From: Lophium mytilinum
Taxonomy: Eukaryota > Ascomycota > Dothideomycetes > Mytilinidiales > Mytilinidiaceae
Direction of reading: 5' to 3'
Assembly (NCBI GenBank): GCA_010093605.1
Contig: MU004191.1
Location: 47,112 to 111,111, forward strand
DNA: 64,000 nt
Both the position numbers and the translations under genes were made by a program. The notes beneath the pieces are model-generated. The model did not search any database and was not told the origin of the DNA. It saw only the letters and a list, made by a program, of their open reading frames with translations. Positions within the stretch are counted from its first letter, which is position 1, and each line of letters opens with the position of its first letter. Positions 29,651 through 40,126 of this stretch are shown one piece after another.

Positions 29651-31041
29651 TAGCGGTAGATTAGAGATCAAAACCGCAGCGTTTGAAATTCTGTGGAGTC
29701 TGCATACAGCTCAGTCTCCATTTTCTCAAACGCACAATCGGAAATTTCGAACGCATGGACACATCACAAAGTAGTGTGCTACGATAGCTTGCAATATTCG
29801 TGGAGACGTCGCCTGAAACTTCAAGCATAATTCTTCACGTTAGTGCAGGTCAGGATTCCAGCCAATCAGACGGATGGAGCTGCCAAGCCGGAGTCTAGGA
29901 GATATATCTTGGTCACCTATCTCTAGGAACGGCGTGCAATGGAGTCTAGCAGTCGCGCGATTAGCATGCGGAAAGCCAGAACAAAATAGCCAGCCAATTC
30001 ATGATTTGCAATATCAGTAAGCAGAAGAGATTTCATCTAGTGAGCAAAACTGCCTCCTAGCTTGTCGAGGTTTTGAGATGTATTGTGAAGACTGTATTCC
30101 AGTTCAGCCGGGATGGCTTACACATCTTGCCAAGACTCTATTCTCCTAATGCGGGAATACTTCAATGTAATTTTCCTTCTGAGAGTACCCTTTCTAGTTT
30201 GCCTCACTGTTCTTGACGAGAGATGGGGCAGTCGGTTGATGACACTGACGCTGCGCTACCTGTTTAGAGAGGAATTTAACGGCGCCAGCGGCCGTCCATC
30301 GTTCGAGAGGATTATTTCGAGAACCACCCAAAAGCTAGTCTGATACGCGACTACGAAAGGGGTCCAGTAGCCAGTCACGCTAATGCCTATATCACTCCAC
30401 GCCGGCCTGATCAGGACCCTTCAAGCAACTTCGGGGACATGTCGCTAGGGGGCAATGACAGCCCATCGACAAGCTCTAACAAAGTCGCCATACTAGGTCT
30501 CCTGTCAATGATTTGCGCATGTCTTTAGAATTATCTATGGTTGACGAACTCCTAAGTGTCCTACGCGCTGCTATTACAGGTGCAGAAAATACAAGGGCTA
30601 GCATCTACAGCATGCGGACCATTCTCTACACACGCGTACTCAAACTACGTTACAAGTCACTTTCGAGCGCAGAAAACATATCTGGCCGTACCTTGACGTA
30701 TCCGCCGCGATGTTGTTGATCTTCATGCACGACCGGCCAAATTGGCCGTCGACAACTTTCGCCGCCAAACCCACCACGCAAGATCCAAAGGGCCCGGCGA
30801 AAATATGCTTCTCATAAAGAACTTGGCCGCATCTGAAACCTAAACATTTTCTAATCACAATCAAGCTTATTACAAATGCCCGGCATTTCCAATCCCACTT
30901 CTACTCCACGGAAGCCGCTGCAGTACTTAGAGACATGCCACAGGAGCTACTTTGGAATCAATTCAAGCTCCTTACCACCCGAACTCGTCAATTCGGACCG
31001 TTTCTGTCGTTATCCCTAAGCTTTTTCGATAAGAAGTCATC
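29651..31041. other. Intergenic between TF and MFS transporter, 1.4 kb
   Basis: Contains only short frames (30113-30343, 30513-30719) with no recognisable feature. The last few hundred bases should be the MFS promoter. Confidence 0.5.
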
Positions 31042-33008
31042 ATGGGTCTCGAAACCAGCGACATGGCAGTTTCGAAGGATGTATCAAGTTCAGGGGATGT
31101 ATCAGTTTCAGAAGAACCGAGAAATACTCTCAACGAGAGCGGGAGGACCATTCATGGCTTCCAGGTAAATATCAGCCTCCCCCCCCCTTCAGTACGCCCC
31201 GCTCTTTCTCTTCTGACATCGAGTTCCAACCAGTGGTTCCTAGTCTGCACCGCCCTATACGCGCTAGGCATCAATTACGGCCTCGATGCCACCATCGCCG
31301 CCGACGTTCAAGTCGCCGTCATCAAGACCTTCGGCAATGTCGAGCAGATCTCATGGCTCGGCACCGGATTCCCGCTGGGCTCTGTCTGTGCAATTCTTCC
31401 CGTGTAAGTCCGCATTGTCTCCTATCCCTCAGTTGAGAAAGCTAATAGCAACCCCAGAGCATCGTTCTACGCCGTCTTGGACATCAAGGCCCTCTTCATC
31501 TCCAGCATCGTCCTCTTCGAAGTCGGCTCCGCACTCTGCGGCGCGTCCCCTAACATGAACGCCCTCATCGTTGGAAGAGTGCTCACTGGGATTGGTGGAG
31601 CCGGAGTTTACATTGGGTGAGCCGCCTTGTCAAGATGCAAAAGCAAGTCCAGCTGACCCCGATGTATAGCCTCCTAAACTACATCACCTTGTTGACTACC
31701 GCATTGGAACGCGGCCGGTACATGGGTGGCATCGGCTTCGTTTGGGGCATCGGAGCCATCCTCGGACCAGTCGTCGGAGGCGCTTTCTCATCTAGCGCGG
31801 CGACGTGGCGATGGGGTTTTTATATCAACCTGTCAGTCTCATACATCAATCTGCCCCCGGTGATACCCTAACGTTTTGCAAGAGTTCTCGCAGCCATATG
31901 CGCACCTGTGTTCTTCCTCTACCTTCCTTCCGCAACCCTACCCCAGGATTCAGGTACCAGCACGCTTGGGAAGCTCCGCCGGATGGACTGGGTCGGGTTC
32001 CTCCTCAGCACCGCGACCCTCGTCAGTCTTACGCTCGTCATCACCTTCGCCGGCACAACGTGGGCCTGGAGCGATTCGCGGACGATAGCAACCTTCGTCG
32101 TGTCGGGGTTTCTCCTAATCCTCACCGCCCTCCAACAATCATATCTCCTCTTCACGACGGCCGAAACGCGCATGACGCCGGGAACGCACGTCCTCGTCAA
32201 CCGCTCCCTGAGCCTCACCGGCCTCGAGACCTTCGCCACCGCTATGAACATTTTCATCCCCCTTTACTACATCCCCCTCTACTTCCAGCTCGTTCACGGC
32301 GACACCGCCATCAAAGCCGCCGTGCGTCTACTGCCGTTTGTCCTGATCCTCGTGTCTACGAACATAGCTTCCGGGGCGCTGTTGCATAGAATAAACTACT
32401 AGTAAGCCTCGTCCCAGGAGATTGTCGGGGAACATGCACTAACCCTGCTCCTAAGTTGGGCAATGTATCTCTTCACCGGCGTTTTCATGACCGTCGGCGG
32501 CGCTTTGATGACCACCGTCACAATCTCCAGTCCCGCTTCCGCATTATACGGCTACAGTGTCATCGTCGCCCTCGGGACCGGCCTGACGTTCAACATCGGC
32601 TACTCGGTCGTGGGCATCAAAGCCGCGAAGAAGGGATGGTCGGGGAAAAACGTGCAGGATGCCGTGTCGCTGCAGAATATAGCGCAGACGGGCGGCACGC
32701 TGTTCTGCTTGTTGGCGCTGGGGCAGGTCTTCCAGAGCTTGGCGTACGAGAACCTTAAGAGCGTGCTAAGCGGCCAGGGGTTCTCGGATGCGGAGATACG
32801 GAGTGTCGTTGCAGGGACGCAGAGTGTCTTCTTTGGGTCGCTTGAAGAGGGGTTGAAAGAAGCGGCGACGAAGGCAATCACGGAGGCTGTGAGGAAGGTT
32901 TATTGGTTGAGCATGGCGGCGGGGGTGCTGTCTATTGTCTGTTCGTTGGCGATGAAGAAAGAACGGCTGTTTGAGGCTGCCGAGGTCGAGGCTGGGAGTG
33001 AGAAGTGA
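31042..33008 (+). CDS. MFS drug-efflux-type transporter (DHA2 family)
   Basis: Six exons: 31042-31164, 31234-31403, 31458-31616, 31670-31831, 31883-32401, 32456-33008, with five GT-AG introns of 51-69 nt, giving 561 residues. After a 45-residue cytosolic Ser-rich N-terminus come hydrophobic helices consistent with a 14-spanner. The antiporter motif C appears as GIGAILGPVVGGAFSS, followed by WRWGFYINL. A final long loop and helix (WLSMAAGVLSIVCSLAMKK) close the protein. DHA2 transporters export drugs, toxins or siderophore-like molecules by proton antiport at the plasma membrane. The substrate is unknown; the adjacent transcription factor could be its regulator. All splice joints restore phase exactly, so the model is solid. 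Confidence 0.9.
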
Positions 33009-33688
33009 TAGGTATCTCTATCGGAAGGCCTATGCACATCGTCCTGTAGGCCTGCTGTCTTTGTCGTCTGTGGTGGTTCAGGCTAGCGAGATGCCAGATC
33101 AATTAGATCCGCTAAGTAAGGGTAACCTAGATTAGTGGGGGCGTGTCGAAGCACGTCTAGTAGTTGGAGGTAGAGGCATACCAGACGGTCGTCACCGCAC
33201 TGTACAATATTCAGGTGGTGCGAATGCGAAACATAGCTTAATTCTCTATCTGGTCAGGCCAAGCGCCTTTCTCGCGGTCCTCTCTCGTGAACGTCATACT
33301 CCCCGGCAATGACACCGTGGCGATGATGGCTTCCTCCTCCTCTCTAATCCCCGTCTCATTTGGTACGCTCCTTAAGCGAGCTGTTAAGGGCCAAGCGATA
33401 TTCTAGTGGCGGCGTTGTTGAAGGAGTCATCGACCGGAACATGAAATCTCACAGCGTATCCCCACACGAGGATTCTCTATCCATTGAATTTCGAGTGTGA
33501 TATCGTCGATTCGATCTCATCCGTCGCGATGCCAAGGTGTATCCCGTCTCCGGGAGCGCGTCTCGTACCGGTGAGGCGCTTTGTGGCCGTATCTGTGGCT
33601 GGTCTGTCCGAGATTCCTCTATTTTGAGGCGCTTGGGTATGACAAACGGGAGGCATGAAAATTTATGTTCGTTTCTTCCAATTGACCT
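33009..33688. other. Intergenic between convergent genes
   Basis: 680 bp with no gene supported. Confidence 0.5.
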
Positions 33689-34456
33689 TCACCCTTTTGC
33701 TCGTCTATTCCTCGTCATCTTTCGTCGCGGCTCTGATTTGCGTATCTTGTGTTCGGACACGCCTTTCTGCTGTGTTATACGTTGGCTCCGTCGAGGCCCA
33801 GATCGTTGCTTGGATGCCGTGTCTCGCTTAGTCGCTGCGGCGGCTCTTCGTCGTAGCCGTTGTGAGAGAGGGTCGATTTGAGATGTTGTGGGTGGGGAAG
33901 TGGGCGGAGTCGATGGTAGGAGATGAGACGGCGCAATCTTGGCGGGAGGCGAATGGAGCCGCGTAGCGTCCTCGTCAAGCATGGCTGACAACTCGAACTG
34001 CTGAACAGGCTTAAGGAACGGAAGCACGGGGGATTGCGATGGGGTTGGAGGTGGTTGCGGCCCGTACGACAAGACACCGCGCTCATCAGGCGGTATGAAC
34101 ATGCTAAAATACTGCACAAGAGCGTCAAGAGATTTCGAGCGAAATAACCTCAGAGCGGTTGCCCAGTGGTCCGTGTCGCCTGGTAGGAGGGATGGCCGTC
34201 CGATAAGTTCGCAAGCTGTTGAGTCCAAGGCCTCATTGAGTTCCTGGAGGCGTGCAGCGCGACGCTCCTGGAGCCCGGTGTGGAACTGATCCGCGTTTGC
34301 TGCATGTGTAGCAACATCAAGAACATCGTGGTAGAAAGCTTCGCGGTCCTGGATGGCGGATGGGAACGTATTGTACTGGTCGTGTAAAGTCGTGTAGAGG
34401 TCCTCTCGCTCGTGGCCAAACTTCCAAGCTGGCCACCTCGGCGTGGCTTCGTTCAT
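33689..34456 (-). CDS. Hypothetical protein with basic C-terminal tail
   Basis: 255 residues from the ATG at 34456 (MNEATPRWPAWKFGHERED). An upstream in-frame ATG at 34666 would add 70 low-quality residues. The N-terminal 130 residues are helical and ordered-looking (AFYHDVLDVATHAANADQF, LQERRAARLQELNEALDS, LRLFRSKSLDALVQYFSMF). A Pro/Ser-rich linker follows and the last 60 residues are strongly basic (RLRRRAAAATKR, RSGPRRSQRITQQ, RRKMTRNRRAKG), suggestive of nuclear localisation. No family recognised. It faces away from the kinase gene, 303 bp apart, and may share a promoter. Confidence 0.6.
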   Translation of the reverse strand: MNEATPRWPAWKFGHEREDLYTTLHDQYNTFPSAIQDREAFYHDVLDVATHAANADQFHTGLQERRAARLQELNEALDSTACELIGRPSLLPGDTDHWATALRLFRSKSLDALVQYFSMFIPPDERGVLSYGPQPPPTPSQSPVLPFLKPVQQFELSAMLDEDATRLHSPPAKIAPSHLLPSTPPTSPPTTSQIDPLSQRLRRRAAAATKRDTASKQRSGPRRSQRITQQKGVSEHKIRKSEPRRKMTRNRRAKG

Positions 34457-34759
34457 GATAAAGGCGTTGGCACCAATGGTGTGGTAGCTCACATGGACAA
34501 TATAGAGATACTGATAGATGGAGTGGCGGACGAAGTGACGGGGATTCGGAAGGCCAAGAATCGTCGTCGGCGCGGAGAAACCCGAGTGCCGAGGAACCTC
34601 AAACGGCTGCCTGCTGGCTTGAAAACAACAACACACGTACAACGTCTGAAGAGAACCCGTGTACATTTAGCCAGTATTCATGTCATGTATCTTCTAGTAA
34701 ATACTGTTCTGTTATCATTTCTATGATGCATTGAAGGCCAACCTCTCCACCTCAATAAT
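34457..34759. promoter_or_regulatory. Divergent promoter region
   Basis: 303 bp between the start codons of the basic protein (minus) and the kinase (plus). It likely carries both promoters if the 34456 start is correct. Confidence 0.4.
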
Positions 34760-36700
34760 ATGGCGACCAAAAATACAGGTCATCTCGATATTCCTCTACA
34801 GAAGCTACATATTGACAACCACCATCATTCCGAGGGTGTCAGAGTTATCATTCATCCAGCTCAAAGGGGCGTTGTCATTGATACTCCCGGGGATTGTCTT
34901 CGTATTGTTACTCTATATACCTACGGCACCGTCGTACGCGCCGTTCGTGTATTTGGTATTGCTCAAACGCCATCACAAGTCAAGTTTTCGCTTCGTCTGC
35001 GCCAAGATGGAGATATTTGTTCTCTTTGTGACGTTTACTACGACCATGGGAGCGACGGCTTAGTCCTTCGCAATACTTACCATTCTCCAATACGCATCAA
35101 CTCCACATCTGCTTTCGCATCACTCGACGAGACATCCAGTCAACATCGAATAGAGCCCGATGATGCCCAGGTCATTGCTCCTGCAGTTTGGACACTGAGC
35201 GTCGAGGACTCACTCGTATTAGAATTCAGAATCTTGCCTCGTTTCCATCCCATCCTCCAGCTGCCAGAGCTTCCGACGCTACACCCCTCAACAAAGCCAA
35301 ACAAATTGAAACGAGCCCGCTCACTGCCTGAAGATATTGAAACGCCCACATCTCAAATACGAATTAACCAGAAAGTTAAGACTCTTCACACTGAAGATGA
35401 AGGTGTTCTTTTGTATATACCTAGCAGTCAACGCGGGGACTCCTCGACAGCTTTGACTTCTCCTAGCCGCCACGTGCAGTCTCTTGCCGAGGGAGATAAA
35501 TTGATCTTTCCTGGGGTCTGGGGTCATGATGAGTATTCCATCACAAAGCGGCGGCATGTTGCTTCTGCAGGACTCGCAGAGGTCTATCACGCCAACCACA
35601 GCGAATTTGGCGAGTGTGTTGTCGTCAAAGCTCTGAAATCTCCAATATCGAAAACAGAATCACCGCAAGAGGTAGGAAGACGCGTCATTAGCCATGCGGA
35701 TAGTTGGTTCCGGGAATTTGCTCTTCAGAAGGAACTCGATCACGTATGTAACCTATTTTCGATTTCCTTTACAGAGTGCGACGTTTTATTGATTTGTATA
35801 CAGGACTCCATTGTCAAAATATACGGCGGTGATGCTCGGTACATGACGCTCTACCTAGAATACGTTCCGGCGAATGATTTGGCCAAGTCTGGAATCTGGC
35901 GAAATAGCGAAAACAACTTTGCGGGAACCAAAGACGACGCGTCTCAGATATGGAGCGAGATTGCTGGAGCGCTTGAATACGTGCACGACAAAGGCATCGA
36001 TCATAACGATATCAAGCCGTCCAATATCCTCTTCTCTCGGGAGCGTGGTGCCGTTCTTTGCGACTTTGGTCTCTCTTGCCTGACGGGATCCCAGCCCACC
36101 ACGAATGGCGGCACGCCATACTACATCCCACCTGAATACCTTACCAGAACCCTCCGAGGACAACTTGCCGATATCTGGGCGTTCGGCATAACGATGTTGT
36201 ACATTCTGGGGCATATACCTTTACCAGAAGCCAAGCACAAAGTACTCTATTGGCGCATTGCTGAAGTACACAGCCCAGCTCGGCCTGTGCGGACAACACA
36301 GCAGCCACGCCAACCTACTGCGGCAGACAAAATGCGAAGTTGGTTAAGCGAAATCGAGGAGACGAAGAAAAGTCTTGATATGACAGACTATAGCACGTTC
36401 ATGCTCATTGACATGCTTGAACAAAATCCAGTGCGTCGTGTGATGGCTTCTGAGCTCCAGAAGCGCATTGTGTTCGAAAAGAAGCCCAAATACCGCGCTC
36501 GTATGAAAGAAAGATCCAATGACGAACAAGAAAATGATGGCGTTGATTTGCCAAGCTGGAGATCGTGGTCTCATGAAGGCTCTACCACCGAAGAAAATAC
36601 TGTTATAGTGACAAGCGACGCCAAAGTCATCGCTAAGCCGCCAGATCCGGGCCCTCCACTGCTACCTACGGAAGAGGAATGTACGTTGCCGCGGCCATAG
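34760..36700 (+). CDS. Divergent Ser/Thr protein kinase with beta-rich N-terminus (two exons)
   Basis: Exon 1 34760-35743, intron 35744-35803 (60 nt, GTATGT...TACAG; stop-free and in frame), exon 2 35804-36700; 626 residues when spliced. Residues 1-160 are beta-rich and resemble an FHA-like or similar domain (weak). The kinase domain starts at about 255: glycine loop SAGLAEVYHA, catalytic Lys290 (VVVKALK), catalytic loop HNDIKPSNIL with the usual HRD Arg replaced by Asn but Asp397 kept, DFG (residues 415-417), then TPYYIPPEY and ADIWAFGITML. All key catalytic residues are present, so it is probably active. The C-terminal 130 residues are charged and low-complexity. Similar orphan kinases are common in Pezizomycotina; its target is unknown. 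Confidence 0.85.
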   Translation: MATKNTGHLDIPLQKLHIDNHHHSEGVRVIIHPAQRGVVIDTPGDCLRIVTLYTYGTVVRAVRVFGIAQTPSQVKFSLRLRQDGDICSLCDVYYDHGSDGLVLRNTYHSPIRINSTSAFASLDETSSQHRIEPDDAQVIAPAVWTLSVEDSLVLEFRILPRFHPILQLPELPTLHPSTKPNKLKRARSLPEDIETPTSQIRINQKVKTLHTEDEGVLLYIPSSQRGDSSTALTSPSRHVQSLAEGDKLIFPGVWGHDEYSITKRRHVASAGLAEVYHANHSEFGECVVVKALKSPISKTESPQEVGRRVISHADSWFREFALQKELDHVCNLFSISFTECDVLLICIQDSIVKIYGGDARYMTLYLEYVPANDLAKSGIWRNSENNFAGTKDDASQIWSEIAGALEYVHDKGIDHNDIKPSNILFSRERGAVLCDFGLSCLTGSQPTTNGGTPYYIPPEYLTRTLRGQLADIWAFGITMLYILGHIPLPEAKHKVLYWRIAEVHSPARPVRTTQQPRQPTAADKMRSWLSEIEETKKSLDMTDYSTFMLIDMLEQNPVRRVMASELQKRIVFEKKPKYRARMKERSNDEQENDGVDLPSWRSWSHEGSTTEENTVIVTSDAKVIAKPPDPGPPLLPTEEECTLPRP

Positions 36701-37096
36701 CCTACGATATCCGGCCATAAGTCTGGTCACAAGGATATCGCTCCTTGAGTGCCGGTTTTGCAAGCGGGTTGCCACTGTCAGGGGCGGTCCCACTGCGAGG
36801 ATACCTCTTCGTCAAGAGGAAGCTTAGATTACGCCGTCTAAAACTTAGCATGACGCCTACAGTATCGTTATCCCATGGGAGTACTCTTTGCAATCGCGAA
36901 TGAGTGTGCACAAATTTATGGCCGGTCACTATAACTGTAAACCTTTCAGTCCTCTTTAGAATCGGCCTTTGGCATTCCCTATCAGCTATCACAACCTCAT
37001 TGCGATAGTTCTGTAAGAGCATCGCTCTCAGATCCGCTGGTCGCAGAGCTCTCAACAGCCTGTACCGCCACCAACACATTACTGCATACTACCACT
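36701..37096. other. Intergenic between convergent genes
   Basis: 396 bp. A minus-strand ATG frame of 125 codons (36702-37079) is open but lacks any recognisable feature and sits in the 3' flank of both neighbours. Not called. Confidence 0.4.
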
Positions 37097-37798
37097 TTAA
37101 AGCTTCAAGGCCTCCCATTCCGCTCCCTTCGGCATGCCTAGATGGAACCGCCCCGTGACAGCCCACTCAAAGAGAAGCGACTTTTCGTCCGTGGCCTCAA
37201 ACGCTAGAACCCTGCCACCAGCTCGCATCTGCTCCTCCGTCTGGTTACTCAGGTAGTAGCAGTTCACGCCCGCCACACTGATGCCAGCCGCCCACGTCGG
37301 ACTGAAAACCCCAACTATCGTGCCTTGACACCCATTCAAGCAGAAGTCTTCCTGCTCCTCTTCTCCGACTGCCTTTTTCCCCCGCGCCATCTTCACCTCC
37401 CGAAAGTCCCCACGAATCAGAAACGGCATAAACGAGTTCGCGCCTCCCGAATCGCCCGCGCCCTTCGCATAAACGTGTTCCAAGAGCCAGGATGCATCGG
37501 CGCAACTGTTCACACCGTTTCTGAACCCCGTCCAGGACCTATGTTCTGCAACAAACTTAGTCATCTGCACGAACGAGATAGCGGCGTCGGAAGGGGCGCG
37601 CGTGAGCGAGTTTGCTGCGTCGAAACTCCACGCTACGTCGTCGATGAAGGCGAGGGGGAGACCGCTGGCGAGGATTCCGACGCCGTGGTTGCCGTAGCCG
37701 GAGAGGTTCGCGGGCGTGGGGCCAGCTGGGCTGGTGGGGTCGCCGATGGCGGCGGGGAGGGAGAATTGGAAGATGTCGTTGGGGATGTGGGCGACCAT
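37097..37798 (-). CDS. Acetolactate decarboxylase-like protein lacking the zinc-ligand histidines
   Basis: 233 residues from the ATG at 37798; the frame upstream starts with GTG. The order of motifs follows acetolactate decarboxylase: NDIFQFSLPAAI at the N-terminus, GYGNHGVGILASGLPLAFIDDVAW (equivalent to HGD.GIGTF..L.GE...LDG), FVQMTKF, then GTIVGVFSPTW, AAGISVAGVNCYYLS and AGGRVLAFEATD. In bacterial enzymes the Zn is held by the His-x-His of VAGxHLHF and the His of GGHxLDF. Here these positions read N-C-Y and GGR (37264-37211), so all three ligands are missing. The protein has the fold signature but is unlikely to use the normal zinc chemistry. It is intracellular; no signal peptide. Confidence 0.75.
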   Translation of the reverse strand: MVAHIPNDIFQFSLPAAIGDPTSPAGPTPANLSGYGNHGVGILASGLPLAFIDDVAWSFDAANSLTRAPSDAAISFVQMTKFVAEHRSWTGFRNGVNSCADASWLLEHVYAKGAGDSGGANSFMPFLIRGDFREVKMARGKKAVGEEEQEDFCLNGCQGTIVGVFSPTWAAGISVAGVNCYYLSNQTEEQMRAGGRVLAFEATDEKSLLFEWAVTGRFHLGMPKGAEWEALKL

Positions 37799-38343
37799 TT
37801 TGGAGGATTTGTGCAGGTGAGGCTGGCGGGAAGGGGTATTTTGGTATTGCGAAAACTTGAGGGCCTTGATTTCATGGCATGGTGCTTGGGCCACTCAGGT
37901 TTTTAGGTGGGCGACCGCGGAGATTTATTTAAGTTGTCGGTTTTTCGAGAATACGGAGGTCGCTCCGTCTATTCTCGGTGGTCCAGTCGTGACAGGACGC
38001 AGGGCTATTTCGGTGATTTTGAAGGATATTCGGCAGTCCAGACCACGATGGATAGTGATGGTGTTCCAAGATTGAGCCTGCCAGTAAGCGCCACTTTAAC
38101 ATACGTTCCATCTGGCAGAGACAATAAAGGTGCTAGGGCCTTTCATTAATAAGTATAAGCATCGAAATAGATGACGCCATGCATTATGCCCATTCATGAC
38201 CTCCTTACACCATCATTACAGCCCAGATTTTATACGAATCCCCAACGCCAACCCGATCCAATATCCCCACCCAATTTTTCCCAGCCGCAAGAACGCCCGT
38301 CAAATATCCCATCCCATCGCAATGCAATCTTGGTCAACTTGCT
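37799..38343. other. Intergenic between two minus-strand genes
   Basis: 545 bp; no gene supported. Confidence 0.5.
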
Positions 38344-38763
38344 CTACGCCTCCCACCTCAGCTCCAAACTCCCCACCTCGTCCCTCTTCCCCACCTTCGG
38401 CACCTTCTTACCCCCTTCCAGGGTCCAGTTCTGCACCTGCATGCTATTCACGAAACTCTCGAGCTTCGTGCAGCCGGCCGTGACGTTCGCGACTTGGTAG
38501 CGCCGCGCGCCATTGCCAGCGCTCTTGCACTCCTTGCCCTCGATGAAGACGACGATGGTTCCTTCGTCGGTGGCGTTGGCGTCGAGTAGGAAGGAGCCCG
38601 GGGAGAACCACGAGTCCCAGGGTTGGCACTCGATGCCGCCGCCCAGGCCGGCCCAGTTGAGGTCGGTTTTGCAGTGGTCGTCGGAGTAGATGCGGACGTT
38701 GTGGGCGGTGGCGAGGAGGGGGAGGAGGGTCGTGAGGAACAGGGTGATGGGTTGGGGGAGCAT
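38344..38763 (-). CDS. Small secreted cysteine-containing protein
   Basis: 139 residues, single exon, ATG at 38763. Signal peptide MLPQPITLFLTTLLPLLATA, then HNVRIYSDDHCKTDLNWAGL, with four cysteines in all (in DDHC, IEC, KEC and AGC contexts), enough for two disulphides, and several N-glycosylation sites. Size and layout fit a secreted effector-like or cell-wall protein. The family was not recognised. The opposite and shifted frames (38448-39071) are shadows of this gene. Confidence 0.75.
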   Translation of the reverse strand: MLPQPITLFLTTLLPLLATAHNVRIYSDDHCKTDLNWAGLGGGIECQPWDSWFSPGSFLLDANATDEGTIVVFIEGKECKSAGNGARRYQVANVTAGCTKLESFVNSMQVQNWTLEGGKKVPKVGKRDEVGSLELRWEA

Positions 38764-40126
38764 GGTGGTGGTTTGGTAGTGGGTTCGTGAACCGGGTTCG
38801 ATGGAGAAGATTTCGACGGAGAGGGTTTTCGATGTGGGTAGGGTATGGTATATGGATCGAGAGTGTTATAGCTACTCGGCGGATTCGAAACTGATGTGTG
38901 GGTTCGTTTGGTAATATAAGAGTCTTTTGGATCGTGATCGAATGATGGCGGGATGCTCGGATGCTCAGAACTCAAGAACACGAAAGGCTGTTCCGGATTA
39001 ACGACAGCTTCAAGAAACACAGGACGTAGACGAATAAGTAGTTTGACAGTCTGACTAATAAACGCTCTCAAAACCCCCTCGCTGTGCCGCTCGCAAACTC
39101 TTTATACGCACTCACCTCATCGCCTCAGCCGTCCGTCGTGGCAAAACACTCGCCTGCACCAGCCATGCACCCGACACGACGCGCATCCCGTCATCCTGCA
39201 GCATGGGCAACTCCCCAGTTTTTCCTCAGCAGCCGGGTGCCCGCCACTGGCCAGCAGCGTCCGCTGTCTCTGATACGGGCACTGTGCGGCGTGGAAACAA
39301 AAGGCGATGTCAGAAGCGCCGCTATTTTTAGGCGCTGGCTGCTTAGTAGGCCGAGCCGAATGCGGTAGGATAGGCGGAGCGTGGCAGGCGGGATCCCGGG
39401 ATGGGCTGACGCCAGCGGATGACACGGGCGGGAGGCACGCGGGGAGGCCTGCGCGAGAGACACAGCCCTGTGGGTAGTAAGCAGATCGTGTTATATAAAG
39501 GTGCGCATGTTCGGTGTGCAGACAGTGCCCAGGTATGCAGGCGGAGGGCAGTGTTCAGCCGCAAATGCTTTTCCGATGCGAGAAGTAGACCTAACGTCAA
39601 TAGAGAAATACTCTAGGCTGCTTGGCTTTCTGGAACTCGATACGCAGGTCTCTGATGCTTGCTGTGTTTTGCATGGGCGGAGTGGGTATGTGAAACTTGC
39701 TGCGAGCATGGGGCACGCGAGGTGCTGTGCCTTGCTACGGATTTGTGCGGAGCAAGAACAGCGATCTTGACTGAAACCGGCGATATGGAGCGACTAGTTC
39801 AAACGTCTGTGGATCGAGTTTGCTAATCAGATGTGCTTGTGAGGAAACAGGGCCGTAAAGCTCCTTGTCATAAACCACGTTAAGGAGAGAGGATACCAGG
39901 TTCGAACTAGAAAGAATGCTGTAAGGCCGCCAGTTGTGGGAAAAGGACTGCAGCGAGCTGCAGAATGAAGCTTGGGCATTCCAAAGTATGATTCGACTCT
40001 ATTGGACGTTCGCATTACGGACGTATCTCAATGCTTCTACAAACTACAGTACGGAGATCGATTCAATTTTCCCTCCTCGCCTCGTCCGTTCGCTTTTCTT
40101 TTCTCTTTCCAGTCCAATCATCCGCA
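38764..40126. other. Intergenic, 1.4 kb, partly GC-rich
   Basis: 39080-39480 is GC-rich and open in several frames on both strands without a convincing start or motif. A ggttcgaact string at about 39898 recalls a tRNA T-loop, but no cloverleaf can be drawn around it. No gene supported. Confidence 0.5.

Noticed and set aside
36702-37079. Minus-strand 125-codon ATG frame between kinase and ALDC-like gene
   Set aside because: No motif, no signal, and it lies between the 3' ends of two genes; could be chance.
38448-39071. 207-codon Ser/Thr/Pro-rich minus-strand frame
   Set aside because: It is a shifted-frame shadow of the small secreted protein at 38344-38763, which has a clean signal peptide.
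39890-39970. tRNA-like T-loop (ggttcgaact)
   Set aside because: The flanking bases do not form a T-stem or acceptor stem; no cloverleaf can be drawn.
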